Shown: positions 7,536-17,954 of the stretch, piece after piece
Numbering within the stretch: the first letter of the stretch is position 1
Layout: each line of letters starts with the position of its first letter
NCBI GenBank assembly: GCA_046351235.1
Contig: JAXLYV010000001.1
Coordinates: 310,001-374,000 of the forward strand
DNA: 64,000 nucleotides
Source: JBBSAT01 sp046351235
Lineage (GTDB): Bacteria; Myxococcota_A; Polyangia; Polyangiales; Sandaracinaceae
Reading direction: 5' to 3'
Position numbers and translations under genes: made by a program
The notes under the pieces: model-generated
What the model was told of the DNA's origin: nothing
Database searches by the model: none
The model's input: only the letters and a program-made list of their open reading frames with translations

Positions 7536-8606
7536 TCACCCCAACGCGCGCGCGACGCCGCTGGCGATCGTGTGTGCGGTGCGCTCGTCGTTCGGGTGAT
7601 CGAGCTCGTGGTAGACGCGCGTCAGGCGCGCCACCTTGCTGAGGCCCAGATCCGGCGAGCGCAGGATCGCGAGGTGCGCCACGAAAAACAGCGCGTAGCC
7701 CCGCTGCACCGAGGCCAGCTCTTCCGCGCGCAGCCCGAACGCGGGCCCTGCATACGCGAAGTACGCCGGCACCACGCTCGGTACGTGCGCGGCGTGCTCG
7801 CGTACCGCGGCGCGCAGCGCGTCGGTCGTCGACAGGCCCGACAAACGGAGCATCCGCACCAGGTAGTCCGGATAGAACAGCTCCGCGGCGACCGGCTTGT
7901 CGAGCGCGCGCGCTACCTCGGCGTCGAGGGCGGCGATGGCCTCTTCGCGGCAGAGCCCGTCGAGCGACACGGTGTCGATCGGCAGCGCCTCGCCCGCTTC
8001 CAGCGCCACGCGCACCGCCTCGCGGTACTCGAAGAGGTCGCGCCGGATCGACACGAACTCCTGATCGGCCACCTCGAGCAGGCTCGCCACGCGCGAGAAG
8101 CGCCGCCGGATCTGGGCGGGCACCGCCTCGTCGGCCTTGTAGCCGAGGTCGTGCTCCACCTCGGCCCACGCGTGCTGGAGGGCCGTGCGGATCTGGATCT
8201 CGAAGCGGAAGTCGGGATGCGGGCCGCGGCCGGGCAGGGCGCAGACGTAGTGCAGCGAGCGGTAGCCGAAGCGCCCGTGATCGGTGAAGCGCAGCTTGTC
8301 GATCGAGTGCGTGAAGTCGACGCCGAAGCGGGCCTCGATCGCGCGCGCGACGGCGTCGATCGTGTCCTCGAAGAACGTCACGACGCGCAGGCCCACGAGG
8401 TCCGTCACGTCCCAGAGCGAGCGGTACGTCTTGTCGGGGCGCGCGAGCTTGCCGCGCAGGCTCTCGGTCGACTTGAGCCGAGAGCCCACGAGCTGCACGT
8501 CGAGGCCGGCGAGCAGCGTGCGCAGCTCCGTCTCGAGCTCGCCGGTCAGCGCGGCGAGCGCGGGGCGGTGCGCGTCGTAGGTGGCGAGGAGCGTCTCGCT
8601 CTCCAT
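7536..8606 (-). CDS. stand-alone RelA/SpoT-type (p)ppGpp synthetase with C-terminal extension
   Basis: This is a 356-aa protein. The N-terminal ~200 residues are a nucleotide pyrophosphokinase domain with all recognisable motifs: GSRLKSTESLRGKLAR, DVTDLVGLRVV, GRFGYRSLHYV and FEIQIRTALQHAWAEVEHD. There is no HD hydrolase domain before it and no TGS/ACT after it. The last ~150 residues are an unrecognised helical extension, which makes it longer than the usual ~220-aa small alarmone synthetases. Possible roles are (p)ppGpp synthesis from ATP and GTP/GDP, or a toxin-type synthetase. A TA-rich hexamer (TAGCCC) sits 9 nt before the ATG, suggesting a very short leader. A small gene follows at 7458. 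Confidence 0.88.
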   Translation of the reverse strand: MESETLLATYDAHRPALAALTGELETELRTLLAGLDVQLVGSRLKSTESLRGKLARPDKTYRSLWDVTDLVGLRVVTFFEDTIDAVARAIEARFGVDFTHSIDKLRFTDHGRFGYRSLHYVCALPGRGPHPDFRFEIQIRTALQHAWAEVEHDLGYKADEAVPAQIRRRFSRVASLLEVADQEFVSIRRDLFEYREAVRVALEAGEALPIDTVSLDGLCREEAIAALDAEVARALDKPVAAELFYPDYLVRMLRLSGLSTTDALRAAVREHAAHVPSVVPAYFAYAGPAFGLRAEELASVQRGYALFFVAHLAILRSPDLGLSKVARLTRVYHELDHPNDERTAHTIASGVARALG

Positions 8607-8673
8607 GCGCGCAGGGGGCTACCACGAACGCGCGCGCGCGACGACTGCGTGCGCGTGCGCGGCGCGAGAGTCG

Positions 8674-10116
8674 TCAGGGGCAGGCGCTTCGCTCGGCCCA
8701 GCGCACCTGGCCACGCTCCATCGACGCGTACGCGATGAGCACGCTGCCGTGCGCGTCGACGGCGATGCGCGTGCGACCGGTCCAGAGCATGGAGGTGTCG
8801 TCGACGACCGCGCTCGTCCACGTGCCCCCGGCCGGTCGGTACCAGTACACGAGGTCCCAGTTGGGCGAGAAGCGAACCTCGGCGACGTGGATTCCTCCCT
8901 GCGAATCGAAGGCGATCGAGGGCGCCCAGCCGTGCGGGCTCGGCGCGATCGTCTCGAATTGCCAGCTCCCACCGGGCGCGAGCCAGCCGTGGCCGAAGCC
9001 GTAGTCGGGCTCGAGGAAGAGGATGTGCATCGTGCCGTCCGGTCCGAAGGCGATCTCCTCGATCTGTCCCTCGCCGATGGCCGTCGTCGTGAGCCCGCCG
9101 GGTACACGCACGATGTGCTGCATCGTGTACGTCTCGGGCTCCGAGAACACGCTGTGCACGACGTGCTCGGTCCCCGCGGCATCGAAGGTGACATCGAAGC
9201 TGCGCGCGTCGTCGACGACCAGCGGTTCGCCCACCGCGGGCGTGGACCAGCCCCGCGCCCACCTGACGAGCTGGAAGTTGGAGCGGTAGCTGCCGAGCAC
9301 GTGATCGTTCGCGCCGAACTCGAGGTCGGAGGTGACCGGGTTGAGGGCCATCTCCACCGCGCTGAAGTTCCGGAGGCCGAGCGGGCCCTCCGGGATGACG
9401 CCGTCGGTCGTGAAGTTGCCGTGATGGAAGTAGTAGGACGTGCCCACGAGGTAGTGCACGCCGCCGTGAGCGCGGTCCTCGGCGAGGCGCACCGGGCCAT
9501 GCGCGTCGCCGACCGGCACGTAGCCCGTGTCGGAGAGGTCCCATGCGGAGCCGGCGGGGCGCAGGCGAATCACGAGCGTGCGATCGTTCGTGTTCACGTA
9601 GGCGAGGAACACCCTCCCACTGCTTTCGAGGATCATGTCCATGGAGAAGAGCGCGTCGCCCGACGTGCTCGGACGGGCGGGCGTCGCGAGCGTCGTGGTG
9701 GTCCATCGAGGGGTGCACGGGGCAACCCAGGCATCGGGGGCGGCCCAGGCATCGGGGGCGGCCCAGGCGTCTTCCGGCGCAGTCCAGGCATCGGGGGCGG
9801 TCCAGGCGTCGGGGGCGGCCCAGGCGTCGGGGGCGAGCCACGCATCCGTCGGCTCCGACGCATCGGTCAGCGAGGCGTCCATCTCGACCGCGGCGTCCTC
9901 GGCCGGCGCCGCGTCGGTCGTCGACGCGTCGTCGAGCGCGCCCGCATCGGCGCCGTGCGCCGCGTCCGGCGCGGCGTCGACGCCGCCATCACGCGCGGCT
10001 CCGTCCCCGGAGGCATCGGCGGCGGTCGGCTCGGCCGCATCCGCAGGTGCGAGCGAGACGGAGCAGCCCGTGAGAGAGACGAGGAGGAGAGATCCGATTC
10101 GTGCGCGCCAGTCCAT
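8674..10116 (-). CDS. lipoprotein with Asp-Ala-Trp repeat linker and beta-propeller-like body
   Basis: This is a secreted lipoprotein of about 480 aa. The signal peptide MDWRARIGSLLLVSL ends in the lipobox LTGC. Residues ~20-110 are an Asp/Ala-rich linker. It then passes into six or seven consecutive PDAW-type hexapeptides, encoded by an 18-bp DNA repeat. The remaining ~330 residues show repeated short beta-type strands with motifs such as GVHYLVG and GWAPSIAFDSQGGIHVAE, suggesting a WD-like or sialidase-like beta-propeller. There is no catalytic motif I can name. The ATG at 10116 fits the signal peptide; an in-frame ATG at 10185 would put 23 residues ahead of it. Likely outer-membrane or surface location. 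Confidence 0.8.
   Translation of the reverse strand: MDWRARIGSLLLVSLTGCSVSLAPADAAEPTAADASGDGAARDGGVDAAPDAAHGADAGALDDASTTDAAPAEDAAVEMDASLTDASEPTDAWLAPDAWAAPDAWTAPDAWTAPEDAWAAPDAWAAPDAWVAPCTPRWTTTTLATPARPSTSGDALFSMDMILESSGRVFLAYVNTNDRTLVIRLRPAGSAWDLSDTGYVPVGDAHGPVRLAEDRAHGGVHYLVGTSYYFHHGNFTTDGVIPEGPLGLRNFSAVEMALNPVTSDLEFGANDHVLGSYRSNFQLVRWARGWSTPAVGEPLVVDDARSFDVTFDAAGTEHVVHSVFSEPETYTMQHIVRVPGGLTTTAIGEGQIEEIAFGPDGTMHILFLEPDYGFGHGWLAPGGSWQFETIAPSPHGWAPSIAFDSQGGIHVAEVRFSPNWDLVYWYRPAGGTWTSAVVDDTSMLWTGRTRIAVDAHGSVLIAYASMERGQVRWAERSACP
9731..9841. repeat. tandem 18-bp repeat encoding Asp-Ala-Trp hexapeptides
   Basis: Six units of about 18 bp (the third is 21 bp) lie inside the lipoprotein gene. Each encodes a version of the hexapeptide APDAWx on the minus strand. 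Near-identical DNA suggests slippage-driven length variation of the linker. Confidence 0.9.
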
Positions 10117-10286
10117 GCGCGCGGCCGTGTGCAGAGCCTGGGCCATCGCGCTGCGGACGGCGCTGACACCGAAGAATGGGCTCATCTCGAACGAAGCCGC
10201 GCGCGCGCGGTGCGTCGCCGGCGCACCTGAGCAAGAGTTGGCTCAGCCGCCGCAGGACCAGCCGGGGCGCGTCGATCGAGTGGCGC

Positions 10287-11417
10287 TCAGAGATCGAATC
10301 GGTACACGCCGCGGTTCGTCGCGACGAGCGCGCGTCGTGGGGAGCGGCCCTCCCAGCGCACGGACTCGACGCGCTCGCCGCGCGGGGAGGGCGCGCGCTC
10401 GACGAGAACGGCGCCGACCTCGTAGACGGCCTCGCGGTCGGCCACGAGCACTCCGCCCGTGCCCGCCGTCGCCGCGAGGAGCGGCTCCGCGAGGCGGCGC
10501 GTGCTCGCGCCGGAGGCGAGGAAGCCTGCGTCGGCCGAGACGCTCGCGCAGGAGTAGACCGAGCCCGCCACCGTGAGGACGCCGTCCACGACGACGAGCG
10601 CTTCGCCCATCTCCGTCACGTTGTCCGCCGTGCTGGCGCACGTGCACGACGTGCCGTCGAAGGCCGCGGCGGCGCCGCGCCAGGCGACCGTCGCCGCACC
10701 GGTGTCGCGATCGATCGCGAGCACTTCGGAGTGCCCACCGCAGAGCAGCGAGCCCCATCCGAGGTACACGCGATCGCCCGTCGCGACGAGATCGAACACG
10801 CGCGGGAACGGCTCGAGCGCGGAGGCGGGCGCTCGGAGCCCGCCCTCGAGCGCGACCTCCGTTCGTCGATGCACGCTGCCGTCCGTCTCGACCTCGACGA
10901 GCTCGAGGCCGAGCTCGCTCGTCTCGGCGACACCGTCCCCGTCGTCGTCGTGCGCACGGAGCACGCGGGCCTCCACGAAGAGGAGCTGCGCGCCGCTCGC
11001 GGCCAGGGCGATGGGAGGAAAGCGATGCGGGACGAGCACGGGATCGCCGCCGAAAAGGGGGCGGATCACGAGGTGCTGGTCGGCGAGCGTCGAGGTCAGC
11101 TCCAGGGTCGCCACGGCATCGCTCGTGAGCGCGAGCCCGCGGACGCCGCCGTCGACGGGCGCGCGCAGGATCTCGTTCCCGTCGAGATCCAGCGCCCGGA
11201 CCGTGATGCCCGCCTCGCTCGGATCCGACGAGGCCTCGACGCCCTCGACGAGCGCGAAGTGATCGCCCGCCGAGCGCAGCGCGCTCGCGGAGAGGTGGAC
11301 GTCGGTCAGCCGCACGGGCTCGGTCGGGCTCGTGGCGCAGCCGACGGAGAGGGCGCACGTCACGAGCCCGAGCGCTAGCAGTGTGGGGAGACGAGAAGGA
11401 AGCAGGACATCGGTCAT
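10287..11417 (-). CDS. lipoprotein with propeller-like repeats, unknown function
   Basis: This is a lipoprotein of about 376 aa. MTDVLLPSRLP plus a hydrophobic stretch ends at the lipobox LSVGC. The body has repeated short beta motifs such as ALDLDGNEIL, LVEVETDGSVHRR, VLAIDRDTGAATVAWRG and VLVADREAVYEV. Such motifs are typical of six- to eight-bladed propellers that read out configuration-like values. A loop HDDDGDGVAETSE may bind calcium. The ATG at 11417 yields the signal peptide; the upstream extension overlaps the kinase promoter region. It is divergent from the Ser/Thr kinase gene, with start codons only ~78 bp apart, so the two may share control. Function unknown. Confidence 0.75.
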   Translation of the reverse strand: MTDVLLPSRLPTLLALGLVTCALSVGCATSPTEPVRLTDVHLSASALRSAGDHFALVEGVEASSDPSEAGITVRALDLDGNEILRAPVDGGVRGLALTSDAVATLELTSTLADQHLVIRPLFGGDPVLVPHRFPPIALAASGAQLLFVEARVLRAHDDDGDGVAETSELGLELVEVETDGSVHRRTEVALEGGLRAPASALEPFPRVFDLVATGDRVYLGWGSLLCGGHSEVLAIDRDTGAATVAWRGAAAAFDGTSCTCASTADNVTEMGEALVVVDGVLTVAGSVYSCASVSADAGFLASGASTRRLAEPLLAATAGTGGVLVADREAVYEVGAVLVERAPSPRGERVESVRWEGRSPRRALVATNRGVYRFDL

Positions 11418-11482
11418 GGCGCGCCGTCGTGAGCAAGCGGCGTTCCACGGACGGGTCGCGCTCGGAGCGTGCGCGACTGTTC

Positions 11483-11488
11483 TACACT
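11483..11488 (+). promoter_or_regulatory. -10-like hexamer for a leaderless kinase mRNA
   Basis: TACACT is followed by 6 nt and the in-frame GTG at 11495. This supports 11495 as the kinase start and predicts a leaderless transcript. Confidence 0.55.
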
Positions 11489-11494
11489 CGCGAG

Positions 11495-13726
11495 GTGGGC
11501 GAGGGCCCGGCAGTGACGGATCCGACACTCACGATCGAGCCAGCCGCGCGCGACGCGGATGCGAAGCCAGCGGCCGAGGCCGAGCCGGTCGCACGGGCCG
11601 AGCGCGCTCTCGAGCAGATCCCCGACCGCTTCGAGGTCGAGCGAACGCTGGGCGCGGGCGCGAGCGCGGTCGTAGTCGCCGCGCGGGACCGTACGCTCGG
11701 GCGACGCGTCGCGTTGAAGGTGCTCGACCTGCGTCGCGACGCGACCGAGCGGCTGCTGCGCGAGGCGCGCGCGGTCGCCTCGCTCGATCACCCGAGCATC
11801 GTGCGCGTCCACGAGGTCGACGTCGATCGGGGCCTGCTCGTGATGGAGCTGCTCGAGGGGGGCACGCTCGAAGAGCGCCGTGCGCGTGCGCCGCTCTCGG
11901 CCGACGAGACGGTCGCGCTCGGCGAGCAGCTCGCGGCGGCGCTCGCCGCCGCGCACGACGCAGGCCTGCTGCACCGCGACGTGAAGCCTTCCAACGTGCT
12001 CTTCGATGCGGACGGGCGCCCGCGCCTGGTCGACTTCGGCATCGCCCTCGGGCTCGGCATGGCCGGATCGAGCGCGGGAACGAGCGCGTACGCCGCGCCC
12101 GAGCAGCTCCGCGGCTCGCCCTCGGTCGCTTCCGACGTGTACGGGCTCGGGGCCACGCTCTTCGCGGCCTGCACGGGGCGCCGACCCGACGAGCGAGGCG
12201 CCGAGCGCGTTTCGGCGATCGTCGCGCGTGTCACCCGGCGCCGCCCGCTCGCGGCGCTGATCGCGCGCATGCTGGAGGCCGATCCGCGGCGCCGTCCCGG
12301 CAGCGCGCGAGAGGTCGGCGACGCGCTCGCGCGCCTGCGCACGGGAGGCCGCCCCCGATGGGCCGCCGCGCTCGCGATCGCCGTCGCCCTCGCGCTCGTG
12401 GCCGTCCCCGCGTCGATGGGGGGCCTCGCCGCGCGTCGCGCACGAACGAGCCAGGCGCTGGAGAGCGCGCGGAGCGCGCTGCGGCGCAACGACCTCGATG
12501 CGGCTACTGCGGCGATCGCGCTCGCCGATCCGGACGCCGGCGAGACGGTCGCACTCTCGGTGCTCCTCGATTGGTGGCGCGGGACCTCGCCCGATGCCTT
12601 GGTCGAGCGCATCGATCGTGCGCTCGCGAGCGAGCTGCCCACGTCCGATCGCGAGGTCCTCGTGGGGCTTCGCTTGCTCGGCCTGCACCGCATCGACGAG
12701 GCCGCGGAGTACTTCGATCGCGTGGTGCGGGAGGAAGACTCCGGCCGCGCGGAGGATCCGCGCGTGTTCCCGGGGCTCGCGCTCTACGGCGCGTTCGAGG
12801 CCCACTGGCATCGCGGCGAGGCCGCCGCCGCCATCGCGCTCCACGAGCGTATCCGCGCCCGTGATGCCGACTTCGCGCTCGGCATCGAGCACGTGCTCGT
12901 TCACCACTTGATCCGCGGCGAGCTCGAGCGCGTGCAGGCGATCCTCGCGAGCTCCGATGCCGTCTCGACCGATCAGCGCGTGCTCTGGACCGCGCGGCTC
13001 GCCCTTGCGCGCGGGGAGCCCGCCGCGGCGATCGCGCAGATCCGCGCGGCGCTCGCGCAACACCCCGACCTCACCACCCGGGAGTACGCGCGGTCGATCT
13101 GGGCGCTCGCGGAGATGATGCGCGGCGATCTCGCCGCGGCGCGTGTCGTCGCGGAGGCGTGCGCGGGCGTGACGCGCGCGCTCCTGCTGCACGCGCTCGC
13201 GTCCCGCACACCGGACGCGTCGCTCGAGACGACCCGGCGAGCGCTCGCGGCCGAGCTCGCGGCGCATCCGACGGGGAGCTACGTCAGTGTCGTGTCCTGG
13301 ATCGCGCTCGAGCTGGCGCTCCAGGAGCGCGGGGATCTCACGCTGGCGCTCGCCGCGCTCGAGCGCGTGCGCCGCGACGACGTGCGCACGCGGAGCGCGG
13401 ATCTCTGGGTGGCGGTGCGGCGCGGCGACGCGCAGGCGGTGCAGGCGGCGCGCGAGAGCACGAGCCCGGAGGTGGCAGCGATGGCCCGCGCCTTCGCGCT
13501 CGAAGCGAGGGACCCGGCCGCCGCAGCGCGGGCGTGGGAGGTCGCCGCAGACGCGTCCAACGACGGCACGTTCCGCGATCACGCCTGGCTCGCCGCCGCG
13601 CGGGCGTACGCGCGCGCGGGGGATGGCGCGCAGGCGGCGCGTGCGTGCGCCGCGATCGGGCGCGGTCTGATCGGCGTCGCCGCCCCGGCGCTGCGCGCGG
13701 ACTGCGACGGGCTGCTCGCGCGCTGA
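11495..13726 (+). CDS. transmembrane Ser/Thr protein kinase with helical-repeat sensor region
   Basis: This is an eukaryote-like kinase of about 743 aa. The kinase domain (~45-270) is complete: glycine loop GAGASAVVVA, the ATP-anchoring Lys in RVALKVL (~75), HRDVKPSNVL (~160), the metal Asp in LVDFGIA (~180) and the activation-segment end YAAPEQL. A single membrane helix (~280-305, Ala/Val/Leu-rich) follows. The outer ~430 residues are Ala/Leu/Arg-rich helical pairs resembling TPR repeats, probably a binding platform in the periplasm. The GTG at 11495 was preferred over the in-frame GTG at 11513 because of the -10 hexamer six bases upstream. Substrates are unknown. Its closest neighbours are lipoprotein genes on either side. 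Confidence 0.92.
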   Translation: MGEGPAVTDPTLTIEPAARDADAKPAAEAEPVARAERALEQIPDRFEVERTLGAGASAVVVAARDRTLGRRVALKVLDLRRDATERLLREARAVASLDHPSIVRVHEVDVDRGLLVMELLEGGTLEERRARAPLSADETVALGEQLAAALAAAHDAGLLHRDVKPSNVLFDADGRPRLVDFGIALGLGMAGSSAGTSAYAAPEQLRGSPSVASDVYGLGATLFAACTGRRPDERGAERVSAIVARVTRRRPLAALIARMLEADPRRRPGSAREVGDALARLRTGGRPRWAAALAIAVALALVAVPASMGGLAARRARTSQALESARSALRRNDLDAATAAIALADPDAGETVALSVLLDWWRGTSPDALVERIDRALASELPTSDREVLVGLRLLGLHRIDEAAEYFDRVVREEDSGRAEDPRVFPGLALYGAFEAHWHRGEAAAAIALHERIRARDADFALGIEHVLVHHLIRGELERVQAILASSDAVSTDQRVLWTARLALARGEPAAAIAQIRAALAQHPDLTTREYARSIWALAEMMRGDLAAARVVAEACAGVTRALLLHALASRTPDASLETTRRALAAELAAHPTGSYVSVVSWIALELALQERGDLTLALAALERVRRDDVRTRSADLWVAVRRGDAQAVQAARESTSPEVAAMARAFALEARDPAAAARAWEVAADASNDGTFRDHAWLAAARAYARAGDGAQAARACAAIGRGLIGVAAPALRADCDGLLAR

Positions 13727-13753
13727 GCGCACGACGCGCAGACCGTCTCCATC

Positions 13754-13769
13754 GAGCAACTTCTTGCTC
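13754..13769 (+). terminator. weak hairpin downstream of the kinase gene
   Basis: GAGCAA and TTGCTC are separated by a 4-nt loop 27 bp after the kinase stop codon. The stem is only 6 bp and there is no clear U-tract, so terminator function is doubtful. Confidence 0.25.
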
Positions 13770-13849
13770 TGCTTCGAGCCGTCTGGATGCGCGCTCCTCG
13801 CAGGGCCGCGGAGATTCGCGCAGGTACGGGAGCTGCACCGGGGGCGCTC

Positions 13850-16180
13850 ATGTCCCACGAGTCTCGATGGTGCTCGATCACGCTCGCCGGTCTCGCGCTC
13901 GCGCTCGCGGCCTGCGCGCCAGGGCCGACCAGCTCGCTTCCCGACGGCGGCGCTGCGGACGCCGCGGCGCGTCCCGATGCCGCGAGCGATGCGGGCACCG
14001 ACGCGCTCGACCCCTCCGCGCCGGTGCTCGTCATGCCGATCGAGCTCTTGGGCGAGCCCGGGCTCACCGAGCAAGTCACCGTGCACCTCGCGCGGCCCGC
14101 CCGCGAAGGCGCGTATCTCGCGCTCACGACCCATCGTCTCACGTGGCGCGAGGACGGCGAGCACGCGAGCACGAGCGCGCCACGCAACAGCGTTCGTCCC
14201 GGCACCAAGGGTAGCGTGCGTCTCAACGGCGGCGCCTGGCTCGGGCTCTCCAACGACACCGTGACCTGCGAGGAGCACGAGGCCGCGTTCGGGTGCCTGA
14301 ACGGCTCGTACATGACGGTCCGCATCCGCGTCGCGCTCGATCGCCTCGCGCCTGGCCTCGTCGAGGGCGAGAACGACATCGAGCTCCGATTCGACGAGAC
14401 CGACGGCATCTCGAGCGGCTGGCGCGTGCTGGCGCTCGACGTGCGCGACGCCACGGGCGGCTCGTTGCTCGCCGACCGCGTGGTGGAGGACGACCCCGAC
14501 GCGTGGATGCCGCCTCGGCCGGCCGCCGAGGACATCGCGCGCGGTCGCGAGCTCTGGGCGACGGCGCCGCTCACGGACCTCGGGTTTCCGAACGCGCGCC
14601 ATCCGATCCACGCGACGTGCGCGAGCTGCCACGTCACCGACGGGTCCGATCTGGCGTACTTCAACTACTCGAACCGCTCGATCGTCGCGCGCTCGACGTT
14701 CCACGGGCTCACCGAGGAGCAGGGCGAGCAGATCGCCTCGTACATCCGCTCGATCGACCTGCACCTGCCGCCGGGCTTCACGCGGCGCGATGCAGGGCGA
14801 CCGTGGAATCCACCCTACCAGCCGGGCTCCGGTCTCGATGCGCGGCCGGTCGAGCTGTGGGCTGCGGGCGCGGGCCTCGGCGCCGTGCTCGAGCACGACG
14901 CCGACATGCGTCACGTGATGTTCCCAGGCGACACGTACGACCCGGCGATCCTCGGCGCCGAGGGCCTCCTCAACCCGCGCGAGACGCCGCTCGCGCTCCA
15001 GCTCCCGGACTGGAACGCGTGGCTACCCACGGCCGCTCCCGAGGACCTGATCGAGGATCCTGCGGCGCTGACGAGCGCGGTGCAGTACGCGCGCTTCCGC
15101 ACCGTCGAGGCCGAGCTCGCCGCGCACCGCGACGTCGACTTCGACACGGACGCCGTTCTGCGCGGCCAGATCTTCTGGGACCTGCGCGCGTTCGCCGAGT
15201 CGCGCTCGATGTCGTTTCCCGGCGAGCACTTCTACACGAACCGCGACGTGCCCATGCCGCCGCGCACCGAGCAGCTGATGCTCCAGCAGACGCGACACAA
15301 TCTTGCGCGGGACGCCTGGTTCAACGTCCGCCAGTTCGAGCTCATCCACGGGTACCGTCTCGAGGACCAGACGGCGGTGAGCATGGCGTCGGGCTCGCCC
15401 GTGGTGCCAGACGGATACCGAAGCTGGGGGCAGACCTATCGCACCGTGTTCGAGACGGCGCCTCATTTCGTCGCCGACGGCCCGGGCCTCACGTTCAACT
15501 ACACGCAGCCGGGAAACTACCTCTCGACCTCGTGGTACTCGCTCGAGCAGATCCTCAACGGTGGCCACCACGCCGCCTCGCTCGGTGTGGATTGGAACTA
15601 CCACCCTGGTCACATCCACAACATCCACGAGGCGGCGACCGGCTTCTACACCGATGGCCCGCCGCACGCGTACCACCTCGCGTGGGCGCTCGTGTGGTTC
15701 TATCAGGGCTTCCCGCTGACCGATTGGCGCGCGTCGCCGCCCGTGCCGTTCGTTCCCTCGTCGTTCGGGTTCTATCAACGGCCCTTCGGCATGGGGCTCG
15801 ACCTGATCGACGAAGCCGCGCTCGAAGAGGAGCGCGGCGAGATCACGCACGAGGATCGCGCGCGGCTGCAGGAAGCGCTCGCGCTCGCCTTCCTCGGCGT
15901 CGCCGAGCGTTACACGCCCGACCAGTGGGTGCGGCGTGTGGCCGACGACGAGGCGCACCGTACCGCCGACGACTTCGAGACGGTCGACTACGTGCCGATG
16001 CTGCGCGATCTGCCCACGCCGCCGTCGGAGTGGGGCTATCAAGCAGACTCGTACTACCGGCGCATCCACCGGCTCGCCGAGAGCGGCCTCGTGAGCGAGC
16101 CGACGCTGCGCCGCCTCGTCGCGTGGGGCGCGGGCGTCTGGCCGCGCGGTGACTGGAACGCGCTGCTCACGGCGCGCTGA
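13850..16180 (+). CDS. large lipoprotein with a single cytochrome c-type heme site
   Basis: This is a protein of about 776 aa, exported as a lipoprotein: MSHESRWCS, a hydrophobic core, then lipobox LAAC (Cys ~22), followed by an Asp/Ala/Pro linker. A single CXXCH heme-binding motif (CASCH) is at ~257-261, in the context HATCASCHVTDGSD. No second heme motif is seen. N-terminal residues ~60-220 look like a beta-sandwich. The C-terminal 450 residues are rich in Trp, Tyr and His (GYRSWGQTYRTVF, HPGHIHNIHEAATG) and unrecognised. The ATG at 13850 follows a GGGGG ribosome site. It may be a periplasm- or surface-exposed electron-transfer or dehydrogenase-like protein; the substrate is unknown. Confidence 0.8.
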   Translation: MSHESRWCSITLAGLALALAACAPGPTSSLPDGGAADAAARPDAASDAGTDALDPSAPVLVMPIELLGEPGLTEQVTVHLARPAREGAYLALTTHRLTWREDGEHASTSAPRNSVRPGTKGSVRLNGGAWLGLSNDTVTCEEHEAAFGCLNGSYMTVRIRVALDRLAPGLVEGENDIELRFDETDGISSGWRVLALDVRDATGGSLLADRVVEDDPDAWMPPRPAAEDIARGRELWATAPLTDLGFPNARHPIHATCASCHVTDGSDLAYFNYSNRSIVARSTFHGLTEEQGEQIASYIRSIDLHLPPGFTRRDAGRPWNPPYQPGSGLDARPVELWAAGAGLGAVLEHDADMRHVMFPGDTYDPAILGAEGLLNPRETPLALQLPDWNAWLPTAAPEDLIEDPAALTSAVQYARFRTVEAELAAHRDVDFDTDAVLRGQIFWDLRAFAESRSMSFPGEHFYTNRDVPMPPRTEQLMLQQTRHNLARDAWFNVRQFELIHGYRLEDQTAVSMASGSPVVPDGYRSWGQTYRTVFETAPHFVADGPGLTFNYTQPGNYLSTSWYSLEQILNGGHHAASLGVDWNYHPGHIHNIHEAATGFYTDGPPHAYHLAWALVWFYQGFPLTDWRASPPVPFVPSSFGFYQRPFGMGLDLIDEAALEEERGEITHEDRARLQEALALAFLGVAERYTPDQWVRRVADDEAHRTADDFETVDYVPMLRDLPTPPSEWGYQADSYYRRIHRLAESGLVSEPTLRRLVAWGAGVWPRGDWNALLTAR

Positions 16181-16189
16181 TCGGCGGGC

Positions 16190-17857
<1,668 letters not shown>

Positions 17858-17864
17858 CGAGGCG

Positions 17865-17870
17865 AGTCTA
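17865..17870 (-). promoter_or_regulatory. -10-like hexamer for the FHA activator gene
   Basis: On the minus strand TAGACT is followed by 7 nt and the ATG at 17857, predicting a leaderless mRNA. It lies back to back with the rnpB promoter about 50 bp away. Confidence 0.5.
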
Positions 17871-17917
17871 AAGGACCCAGCCTTCGTCGTGACTCGGATC
17901 GCACGCCGGGTTGCACG

Positions 17918-17946
17918 TTGCGCGGCGGAGCGAGCTCGCCCATCTT
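17918..17946 (+). promoter_or_regulatory. sigma-70-type promoter of rnpB
   Basis: The -35-like element TTGCGC (17918-17923) and the -10-like CATCTT (17941-17946) are separated by exactly 17 bp. The transcript would begin at about 17953-17955, which is where the RNase P RNA P1 helix starts. Confidence 0.55.
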
Positions 17947-17954
17947 CGGCGCGT

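Noticed and set aside
11414..14914. 1166-residue open frame on the minus strand across the kinase and cytochrome genes
   Set aside because: Arg/Glu-rich noise typical of antisense frames in GC-rich DNA. It spans two genes and an intergenic region with strong plus-strand evidence.
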